Shown here one piece after another: positions 6,764-13,849 of a stretch of DNA of 16,407 nt (the stretch's first letter is position 1; each line of letters starts with the position of its first letter). Below the pieces are notes generated by a model. That model did no database searches. It was not told where the DNA came from and worked only from the letters and a program-made list of their open reading frames with translations. Source of the DNA: Bacteroidales bacterium (GTDB lineage: Bacteria > Bacteroidota > Bacteroidia > Bacteroidales > UBA7960); contig SKTQ01000142.1 of assembly GCA_007122505.1 (NCBI GenBank), positions 1 to 16,407 of the forward strand. The letters run 5' to 3'. Both the position numbers and the translations under genes were made by a program.

Positions 6764-7954
6764 ATGAACTTGCACGAATACCAGGGAAAACAACTTTTAA
6801 TGAGGTATGATGTACCAGTAGCTATGGGCATACTTGTGGAAAATCCGGATGATGCCATTGGGGCCGCAGAAAGGATCACAGAGGCAACCGGGATCAATTT
6901 ATGGGCTGTGAAAGCCCAGGTTCATGCAGGAGGGCGTGGCAAAGGGGGTGGCGTAAAAATTGCCAGGTCACTGGAAGAAGTGCAAGCTCATGCTGAAAGC
7001 ATCATTGGTATGCGTTTGGTTACACCCCAAACTTCGGCAAAGGGAAAGCTGGTAAGGAAAGTGTTGGTTGAACAGGGCATCTATTATCCCGGAGAAAGCG
7101 AACCGGCAGAGTTTTATATGAGTGTATTGCTCAACAGGGACTCATCCAGGAACATGATCGTCTACTCTCCCCGCGGCGGAATGAATATTGAGGAGGTAGC
7201 CGATGAGACACCCGACCAGATATATACCGAGGAAATTGATCCGGTGGCGGGCATCCAGCCTTTTCAAAGCCGGCGCATTGCCTTTAACCTTGGTTTGAGT
7301 GGTGAGGCTTTCAAAAATATGGTCAAATTTGTTCCCAGGTTAGTAAAAGCATACCTTGAGAATGACGCCACCCTGATTGAGATCAATCCTCTTTTCAAAA
7401 CTTCCGATAACAAAATCATTGTGGTGGATACCAAGATGACCATAGACGACAATGCGTTATATCGCCACCCGGATATTGTGGCTATGCGTGATATTTTTGA
7501 GGAAGACCCCATGGAAGTGGAAGCCGGCAAACATGATCTGAACTATGTAAAGCTCGACGGCAATGTGGGCTGCATGGTAAACGGTGCAGGTCTGGCCATG
7601 GCCACTATGGATATCATAAAACTTAGTGGCGGAGAACCGGCCAATTTTTTGGATGTGGGTGGATCGGCGAGTGCAAAAAGAGTTGAAGAAGCATTCCGAA
7701 TCATTTTGGAAGACAGCAATGTAAAAGTAATCCTGATCAACATATTTGGCGGTATTGTTCGTTGCGACAGGGTAGCCAATGGTATCGTGGATGCTTACAA
7801 AAACATCGGGAACATCAACATCCCGATCATTGTGCGACTACAAGGAACCAATGCGGAAGAGGCCAAACAAATCATTGATCAATCCGGTTTAAAGGTAAGG
7901 TCGGCCATTTTGCTGAAAGAGGCCGCAGAAATGGTTACAAAGGCCATAGGATAG
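6764..7954 (+). CDS. sucC: Succinyl-CoA synthetase (ADP-forming) beta subunit
   Basis: The ATP-grasp beta subunit of succinate-CoA ligase, a TCA-cycle enzyme converting succinyl-CoA, ADP and phosphate to succinate, ATP and CoA with the alpha subunit SucD. The N terminus MNLHEYQGKQLL is diagnostic. GGRGKGGGVK (56-65) is the nucleotide-binding loop, EINPL (206-210) is in the ATP-grasp core, and NGAGLAMATMD (from 273), NFLDVGGSA (294-302) and INIFGGIVRCD (325-335) form the CoA-ligase-type C-terminal domain. Length 396 residues, against about 388 in E. coli. ATG 6764 begins exactly at the conserved N terminus. sucD does not follow: the next gene, 281 bp away, encodes an unrelated secreted protein. 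The partner must lie elsewhere, or upstream of this window. Confidence 0.97.
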   Translation: MNLHEYQGKQLLMRYDVPVAMGILVENPDDAIGAAERITEATGINLWAVKAQVHAGGRGKGGGVKIARSLEEVQAHAESIIGMRLVTPQTSAKGKLVRKVLVEQGIYYPGESEPAEFYMSVLLNRDSSRNMIVYSPRGGMNIEEVADETPDQIYTEEIDPVAGIQPFQSRRIAFNLGLSGEAFKNMVKFVPRLVKAYLENDATLIEINPLFKTSDNKIIVVDTKMTIDDNALYRHPDIVAMRDIFEEDPMEVEAGKHDLNYVKLDGNVGCMVNGAGLAMATMDIIKLSGGEPANFLDVGGSASAKRVEEAFRIILEDSNVKVILINIFGGIVRCDRVANGIVDAYKNIGNINIPIIVRLQGTNAEEAKQIIDQSGLKVRSAILLKEAAEMVTKAIG

Positions 7955-8009
7955 CATGTTGTCCATGATGCAATCTCTTCATTCAATAATGTTTTAACTT
8001 TTTCTTTAC

Positions 8010-8044
8010 CTGCCAAATCATTGGTCTTGTCAAAGGCAGTTTTT
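8010..8044 (+). terminator. Weak terminator-like hairpin after sucC
   Basis: CTGCC at 8010-8014 pairs with GGCAG at 8035-8039 and is followed by five T. The stem is only 5 bp and the loop 20 bases, so this is marginal. It is the only terminator-like structure I found between sucC and the next gene. Confidence 0.22.
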
Positions 8045-8074
8045 ATTAACAATTTTAAGTTTTTATTAACAATT
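8038..8074. repeat. Tandem 17-bp direct repeat
   Basis: AGTTTTTATTAACAATT occurs exactly at 8038-8054 and again at 8058-8074, separated by TTA, giving a 20-bp period. Two exact copies on nearly the same helical face are compatible with paired regulator binding sites upstream of the operon. In such A/T-rich DNA, slippage duplication is an equally simple origin. Confidence 0.85.
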
Positions 8075-8095
8075 CCCCCGGGCATTTTTCACTTC

Positions 8096-8117
8096 GCTAA
8101 TTTCTTCTTAAATTAGC
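8096..8117. repeat. Perfect 8-bp inverted repeat
   Basis: GCTAATTT (8096-8103) and AAATTAGC (8110-8117) are exact reverse complements around the 6-base loop CTTCTT. It is not followed by a T run, so it does not look like a terminator. It could be an operator half-site pair or an RNA hairpin in the leader of the envelope operon. Confidence 0.7.
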
Positions 8118-8147
8118 TATTTAAATCTGCATTGTTAATATAATCAG

Positions 8148-8167
8148 TAAGATATGATTATATCTTA
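8148..8167. repeat. Perfect 8-bp inverted repeat with 4-base loop
   Basis: TAAGATAT (8148-8155) and ATATCTTA (8160-8167) are exact reverse complements around GATT. It lies just after the TATAAT at 8139-8144 and 69 bases before the ATG at 8236. That position suits an operator or a leader hairpin. There is no other evidence of function. Confidence 0.7.
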
Positions 8168-8235
8168 TTGGATGGATATTGTTTCATAAAATTTCATAGG
8201 CAAAACACCAATCATTCACCAAAAAAAACAAAACC

Positions 8236-11061
8236 ATGAGAAAAATTACTTTACACATTGCCTTATCATTCATGCCCGCGTTGTTACTTGCAGGCCTTCA
8301 TTTGCATGCAGCAGAGCGTGATAATGATGTGGTAGAGATTGCAAACATTCTTGAGCTTCAACAACAGGAAGCCGACAATTCAACCGTTTACGAGCTGACC
8401 AACGAGGTGATCCTTATCTATCAGCAGTCGTTCCGAAACAAAAAGTGGATACAGGATGAAACTGCCGGTGTTCAGATAGATGATCCGGATGGTGTTATCA
8501 CAACCATTTTCCAGCTTGGAGACGGTATTACCGGATTAAAAGGAACATTGCTGGTCCATAATAACAACTTTCAATTTAAACCCGTTGAAGATCCTGGTGA
8601 TCCAAGTTCAACGGGCAATGAAATGACTTATGTGGAAAGAACCATTGATGAATTGGGCGTTGCTGATGCCGGCCGCCTGGTAAAAATTTCTGATTTGGCC
8701 TTTGATGAAGATTATCACGGGGATCCTTTCGGAACGGGTACAAACTATACGGTAAGCGATCCTTCAGGAGAAGGAACTTTCCGGACGGAGTTCTGGGAAG
8801 CAGACTATATAGGCGGCATGATTCCAACGGAAGAGGTTGACGTGATAGCCATTGTGCATATGTTCCATGAGAACGTTCAGTTCACCGCCAGGTCACTGGC
8901 AGATATGGGAATCACTGACATGCACACCATTGCTGCTTTGCGCAACCAGGAGCCCGACGGTGAAACTGTTTATACACTGGTTAATGAGGTGGTCCTCACC
9001 TACCAGGAAAGCTGGCGCAACAGCAAATATATTGAAGACGGAACTGCCGGTATTTTGATTGATGATTTGCCCGGAACGATCACCACTCAGTATGAAATTT
9101 ATGACGGGATAACAGGCATACAGGGTACACTCAGCATTTTTGGAAATATGTATCAGTTTGTACCCGTAGAAGACCCCGGTGCAGCCACTTCAAGCAACAA
9201 TGTAATTGAACCGCCGGTAATCAGCATGGAAGAGTTTGTGGACAATTTCATGACCTATCAGGCACGTTTGGTAACGATTGAAAATGTGTACTTCGCAGAT
9301 GCAGAGGGAAATTTTGCCAACGGTCAGGTTTATGAGTTCACCGATGGTGATACATACGCAGAATTCCGTACGACCTTTTTTAACGTTGATTATATTGGGG
9401 ATCCAATTCCTACAGTGGAGCTAAACCTTACAGGCTTACCCAATTCCAGGGCTACAGGTGACTTTTTGACAGCGAGAAACTGGGGTGATATTGAAACACT
9501 CACCTATTATTCTGTGACGTTTGAAATTATGGATGAAGATGAGAATCTATTAGAGAGTGCAACACTGGTATTCCGTGGTGACACCCTTTATTCGGCACCC
9601 TATTTCTTTGAAGAGGTACCTGTGGGAACTCATTCATACAAAGCATTTCAGGAAGGTTATCACACGTCGCAAGGGCAATTGAGCGTTACTGACGACGATC
9701 TGATTTATCAGCTTATCCTGGTTGAAGTTGATCCGAACATGGTGACGGAGTTCCCCTGGACCGATGATTTTGATGACGCAGTTCCTCCGGCAGGCTGGAG
9801 CCATTATGTGCTGGGTGATGCCGGTGGCTGGTCTCAGGATAATGGCTGGGCTTTCCATGAAGCTACCGGTCAGGGACAGGAAGCTGACAACTGGCTCATT
9901 ACGCCCCAGATACAAATTCCTGGAGATGCAAGTCTGCTGCTTACATTCTGGGAGAAGAACCAGTTTATGTCTGAATATGACTACAGTGCCTTAATGATAT
10001 CAACGGGCAGCGGAAATCCTGCACACGGTCATTTTGTCCAGGTTTATGAATCGGATGACAATATCGGTATTACCAACCCGAAAGAAACACTGATCAACCT
10101 GTCTGATTATGCCGGTGAGGTGATATACCTGGCATTTGTTTACCAGGGCACCTTTGCACACCGTTGGTGGGTTGGAGATGTTCTTGTGGATGCTGCTCCC
10201 GAAGCCATAGAAGTTCCGAATATTGCAGCCCTGCTGAACCAGGAAATGGGTGACCTGGTATATCGCATCACAGGAGAGGTGGTTGTTACACACCTGCAAA
10301 GAGCTTACCGAAACCAGTTTTACTTACAAGATGAAACAGCAGCCATTCTGATCGACGACAATCCGGGAATTATTGAAACAGAATATGACTTGTATGATGG
10401 TATTACCAATTTAACTGGTAATTTCGGCCAATTCCAGGATATGTTCCAGTTGCTGCCAACTGAAGATCCGGGAGCTCCGTCTTCACAAAACAATGAGATT
10501 GAACCTATGGAAGTGACGCTCAGCGAGCTGACCGAAGACATCCAGGGAATGCTTGTGATCGTCCGAAATGTGCATTTCTATGAAGACAATCCGGAAACCT
10601 TTACGCACAATCAGTCATATGAAATTTATGATGATACCGGTGACGGACTCATCAGAACACCCAATGCTGAAGGAGCCCTTGATTATTTCGGCGAACCGGT
10701 ACCCGATGAACCAAAAGATATTATTGGTGTACTGCATCAACGTTTTGAGGTAACCCGGTTGCTGCCAAGGATGCTTGCCGACTTTATGGATCCTCAGCCG
10801 AACCAGGTTATTTCACCCGAAACGGATCATATCCGCATCTTCCCGAATCCTGCTGATTATCATTTAACTGTTGAAACAAGCGACTGGCAATTTTCAGGTA
10901 TTCGGATCATCAACCTGAGCGGGCAGGTGGTTTATGACAAACCGGTTGATTCATCGAGCCGGGTTGAGCTGAATGTTGGTCATTTGCCGGCGGGTATGTA
11001 TATCATTCAAATGATTTCTGAAAGGGAAACCAGGAACATGAAGCTGCAGATCAGCAGGTAG
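8236..11061 (+). CDS. T9SS-secreted multidomain protein with three OB-fold-like repeats
   Basis: 941 residues. Signal peptide at 1-26 (hydrophobic core LSFMPALLLAG, end LHAA). Modules in order: repeat 1 (about 33-224), repeat 2 (230-420), a PEGA/carboxypeptidase-regulatory-like beta domain (424-496), a choice-of-anchor-J/cleaved-adhesin-like domain (504-653, with FPWTDDFDDAVPPAGW and NWLITPQI), repeat 3 (659-853), and a type A T9SS C-terminal sorting domain (864-941, with IFPNPA and LPAGMYIIQM). The repeats share a core of the form [QE]D.TA.(I/V).IDD, YDGITG..GTL and P.EDPGA.SS; this resembles the OB-fold domains (DUF5689-like) of secreted Bacteroidota proteins. No catalytic motif is visible, so binding or adhesion is more likely than enzymatic activity. 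The protein should be released to or anchored on the cell surface. First gene of a probable operon; the receptor gene follows after 42 bp. The ligand is unknown. Confidence 0.88.
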   Translation: MRKITLHIALSFMPALLLAGLHLHAAERDNDVVEIANILELQQQEADNSTVYELTNEVILIYQQSFRNKKWIQDETAGVQIDDPDGVITTIFQLGDGITGLKGTLLVHNNNFQFKPVEDPGDPSSTGNEMTYVERTIDELGVADAGRLVKISDLAFDEDYHGDPFGTGTNYTVSDPSGEGTFRTEFWEADYIGGMIPTEEVDVIAIVHMFHENVQFTARSLADMGITDMHTIAALRNQEPDGETVYTLVNEVVLTYQESWRNSKYIEDGTAGILIDDLPGTITTQYEIYDGITGIQGTLSIFGNMYQFVPVEDPGAATSSNNVIEPPVISMEEFVDNFMTYQARLVTIENVYFADAEGNFANGQVYEFTDGDTYAEFRTTFFNVDYIGDPIPTVELNLTGLPNSRATGDFLTARNWGDIETLTYYSVTFEIMDEDENLLESATLVFRGDTLYSAPYFFEEVPVGTHSYKAFQEGYHTSQGQLSVTDDDLIYQLILVEVDPNMVTEFPWTDDFDDAVPPAGWSHYVLGDAGGWSQDNGWAFHEATGQGQEADNWLITPQIQIPGDASLLLTFWEKNQFMSEYDYSALMISTGSGNPAHGHFVQVYESDDNIGITNPKETLINLSDYAGEVIYLAFVYQGTFAHRWWVGDVLVDAAPEAIEVPNIAALLNQEMGDLVYRITGEVVVTHLQRAYRNQFYLQDETAAILIDDNPGIIETEYDLYDGITNLTGNFGQFQDMFQLLPTEDPGAPSSQNNEIEPMEVTLSELTEDIQGMLVIVRNVHFYEDNPETFTHNQSYEIYDDTGDGLIRTPNAEGALDYFGEPVPDEPKDIIGVLHQRFEVTRLLPRMLADFMDPQPNQVISPETDHIRIFPNPADYHLTVETSDWQFSGIRIINLSGQVVYDKPVDSSSRVELNVGHLPAGMYIIQMISERETRNMKLQISR
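8332..10794 (+). repeat. Three copies of an about 190-residue module within the gene
   Basis: Copies lie at about 8332-8907, 8923-9495 and 10210-10794. The protein cores align without large gaps: IQDETAGVQIDD, IEDGTAGILIDD and LQDETAAILIDD, each followed after 13 or 14 residues by DGIT(G/N), then by FKPVEDPGDPSS, FVPVEDPGAATSS or LLPTEDPGAPSS. Copies 1 and 2 are adjacent. Copy 3 follows the PEGA-like and choice-of-anchor-J insert. Nucleotide identity is modest, so the duplication is old. Boundaries are approximate. Confidence 0.82.
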
Positions 11062-11103
11062 TTTTTTTCCAAATCGGATGTATGGACTTTAAATATCAAT
11101 CCA

Positions 11104-13812
11104 ATGAAAATAAAAAAAATCATTTCCCTTCTCTTTCTGATGATTGTCTTGCTTGTGCTGACGGGACATCAGGCAGCTGCTTCAACCGTCCGGGGTGTAG
11201 TTGCGGACGAAGATGGCAACAGGCTGCCTTCGGCGCTGGTGGAGCTGATCAACATGGATACGGGCCGCACATACGGTATTACGACCAATGTTAACGGGGT
11301 TTTCGAGATACGTGTGGAAGCGGGGGTTTACTCCATGAACATTTCCTACCTGGGATACGTGGACATTTTGCAAACCATTGATGCAACCACCGATACAGAT
11401 TTGGGCACTTTAACCATGAAAGCCAGCACCATCGGTCTGCAGGAAGTGATGGTGGTTTCTTCTTATGCACGCGACCGGCAAACGCCGGTAGCCATATCAA
11501 ACATTTCGGCTGAAGCCATTACCGAGCGTTTGGGAACGCAGGAGTTCCCCCAGATACTGCAATCAACACCCAGTGTTTACGCCACCAGAGATGGCGGTGG
11601 TTTCGGTGACGGCCGAATTAATATGCGCGGTTTTGACTCAAACAATATCGGTGTTTTGATCAACGGTGTTCCTGTGAATGACATGGAAAACGGCCGGGTT
11701 TACTGGTCTAACTGGGCAGGTTTGTCGGACGTTACACAAACAATGCAGGTGCAACGCGGGTTAGGTGCTTCCAGACTGGCTATCAGTTCCGTTGGTGGTA
11801 CCATCAACATCATTACCCAATCTACAGAAGTAAACCAGGGAGGTACGATATTATATGCTGTCGGACACGACGGCTACCGCCAGGAGTCTGTTAGTTTTTC
11901 AACGGGTCTGCTTGACAATGGATGGGCAGTAACAGCCCTCGGCGGCAGAAGAACCGGCGAAGGTTTTGTTGACGGCCTCGATTTTGAAGGATGGTCTTAC
12001 TTTTTGAATGTCTCCAGGGTTGTCAATCGCAACCATACCCTTTCACTTACGGCATTTGGGGCGCCTCAGTGGCACAACCAGCGCTGGCCAAGACAGCGGA
12101 TCCAGACTTATCGCGATCACCCCCTGGGCATCCGGTACAATCCTTCGATGGGTATCATGAATGGAGAACGGTATTCAGCATCCTACAATGAATATCACAA
12201 ACCACAGATATCTTTGAATCATTATTGGTCAGTATCCCCTGCTACCACAATTTCTACAGCCGCCTATGTATCTATTTCTTCAGGCGGCGGCAGACGAACT
12301 ATTGGCCCACAAAATAACTGGCTGCAATATGACAGGGATACCGGCTTGCCGACCGAATCAACTAAGCTGACCCCCAACGGATTCCTTGACTTTGATGCCG
12401 TGATGCAGGAAAATGCGTTATCGCACCGGGGTTCTCTTGCTATTGTGGGCAGGGCTGTGAATGAGCACGACTGGTATGGACTTTTGTCCACCGCTCAAAC
12501 AGAGTATCAGAACTACACTTTTACAGGTGGTGCAGACCTAAGATACTACAGGGGTTATCACTACCAGGAAGTGACCGATCTTCTCGGTGGCAGTCACTAT
12601 GAAGATTTCAATGATGTGAACAGGGATTTTTTCCGTTTGCGGGAAGGAGATAAAATCGGTTATCATGACCTTGGCGAGGTGGCCTGGGCCGGTATTTTCG
12701 GGCAGGCTGAATACACCACTGACCAATATTCCGCCTTTGTTTCAGCAACTTTTTCCAATACAAACTATCGCCGTACAGACTATTTCCTTTATTATGATGA
12801 TGATTCACCAACAAGGTTAGCATACCAGGAGGAGGCCGACGGTTACAAGGAGCAGGCAGAAGCCGCCCTCGCCCAGGGTGATGAAGAAGCTTACCAGCAG
12901 TATATGAATCAATACAACAACATTATGGGCAGGCGCGCTATGACCGATCAGCGTTCCGACTGGATTGACTTCTGGGCCTGGAGCTTAAAGGGTGGTGCCA
13001 ATTACAATATTTCCGAATACCATAATGTGTTTGGGAATATCGGATATTTTACCAGGGCACCCTTTTTCCGCTGGGCGTTTGTTGGTTTTACCAATGTTGA
13101 GAATATTGGTGTAAGGCACGAACGCGTATTCTCTACTGAAGTAGGCTATGGTTTACGTACACCCCTTGTTGCCGCCAACGTAATTCTATATCGCACAGAA
13201 TGGTTAGACAGGGCTCTTGTGAGAAACCTGGGACAAGGTGTTATTGCCAACATGGCCGGGTTGAACGCGCTTCACCAGGGTCTTGAAATTGACTTTACCC
13301 TCAGACCAAACAGAAGGTTGGAGATCAGGGGTATGTTCTCTTATGGGGATTGGACCTGGCAAGATGATCTGATCGCTGAGATTTATGACGACCAGCAAGT
13401 CTTTATCGACAGCATCGAGGTATATGCCGGAGGCCTGAAAGTTGGCAATTCAGCCCAGACCACAGCTGCATTAGGCATAAGCTACGAGGTACTGCAGAAT
13501 TTGAGGGTCGGTTTTGATGTTAATCACTTCGACAGGTTATTTGCAGATTTTAATGTAGAAGACCGTGGTGACCTGGCCTTCAGAGGCATCGACTCCTGGC
13601 AAATGCCCTCTTACCAGCTGGTGGATTTGAACATGCGCTACCGCTTCAGGATGGCCGGATTGAATGCAACAATCATTGTTAACGTGAACAACGTATTCAA
13701 TACCGAAGCCATACGGGATGCAACCGACGGCCGTTCATTCGATTATGATACGGCCCTGGTTTATTATGGGTGGGGACGTTCATGGACCACATCATTGCGC
13801 ATCAGGTTCTGA
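11104..13812 (+). CDS. TonB-dependent outer-membrane receptor
   Basis: 902 residues. Signal peptide at about 1-26, then a carboxypeptidase-regulatory-like beta domain (28-107, starting TVRGVVADEDGNRLPSA), a TonB-box-like stretch (LQEVMVVSS, 112-120), a plug domain (about 121-240, with INMRGFDSNNIGVLINGVPV and SSVGGTINIIT), and a beta barrel to the C-terminal Phe (SLRIRF). It imports a bound ligand through the outer membrane using TonB/ExbBD energy. The partner lipoprotein lacks SusD features, so this is not a standard SusCD pair. An unusual helical, Glu/Gln/Ala-rich stretch (about 575-615) sits between barrel strands. It lies 42 bp after the secreted multidomain gene and 37 bp before the lipoprotein gene. 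The start at ATG 11104 puts the signal peptide at the N terminus. The transported substrate is unknown. Confidence 0.94.
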   Translation: MKIKKIISLLFLMIVLLVLTGHQAAASTVRGVVADEDGNRLPSALVELINMDTGRTYGITTNVNGVFEIRVEAGVYSMNISYLGYVDILQTIDATTDTDLGTLTMKASTIGLQEVMVVSSYARDRQTPVAISNISAEAITERLGTQEFPQILQSTPSVYATRDGGGFGDGRINMRGFDSNNIGVLINGVPVNDMENGRVYWSNWAGLSDVTQTMQVQRGLGASRLAISSVGGTINIITQSTEVNQGGTILYAVGHDGYRQESVSFSTGLLDNGWAVTALGGRRTGEGFVDGLDFEGWSYFLNVSRVVNRNHTLSLTAFGAPQWHNQRWPRQRIQTYRDHPLGIRYNPSMGIMNGERYSASYNEYHKPQISLNHYWSVSPATTISTAAYVSISSGGGRRTIGPQNNWLQYDRDTGLPTESTKLTPNGFLDFDAVMQENALSHRGSLAIVGRAVNEHDWYGLLSTAQTEYQNYTFTGGADLRYYRGYHYQEVTDLLGGSHYEDFNDVNRDFFRLREGDKIGYHDLGEVAWAGIFGQAEYTTDQYSAFVSATFSNTNYRRTDYFLYYDDDSPTRLAYQEEADGYKEQAEAALAQGDEEAYQQYMNQYNNIMGRRAMTDQRSDWIDFWAWSLKGGANYNISEYHNVFGNIGYFTRAPFFRWAFVGFTNVENIGVRHERVFSTEVGYGLRTPLVAANVILYRTEWLDRALVRNLGQGVIANMAGLNALHQGLEIDFTLRPNRRLEIRGMFSYGDWTWQDDLIAEIYDDQQVFIDSIEVYAGGLKVGNSAQTTAALGISYEVLQNLRVGFDVNHFDRLFADFNVEDRGDLAFRGIDSWQMPSYQLVDLNMRYRFRMAGLNATIIVNVNNVFNTEAIRDATDGRSFDYDTALVYYGWGRSWTTSLRIRF

Positions 13813-13849
13813 TATGCAGGATTTTATGAATCAACTAATCTTCAAGAAA

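Larger units (their letters stand above)
7955..8235. other. 281-bp spacer upstream of the envelope operon
   Basis: Low-GC region with no convincing gene. It holds a weak terminator-like stem (8010-8039), a tandem direct repeat (8038-8074), and two perfect short hairpins (8096-8117 and 8148-8167). A TATAAT at 8139-8144 is the only sigma70-like box I see; I found no TAnnTTTG box. The last 20 bases before the ATG at 8236 are nearly all A and C, a typical Bacteroidota start region without a Shine-Dalgarno sequence. Regulation of the downstream three-gene operon probably acts here. Confidence 0.55.

Noticed and set aside
8038..8074. CRISPR-like repeat
   Set aside because: Only two copies with a 3-bp spacer in low-complexity A/T-rich DNA and no cas genes nearby.
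13718..13849. Longer start for the lipoprotein gene at 13718
   Set aside because: This would overlap the receptor gene by 95 bp and put 44 non-signal residues before a perfect lipoprotein signal peptide; ATG 13850 fits much better.
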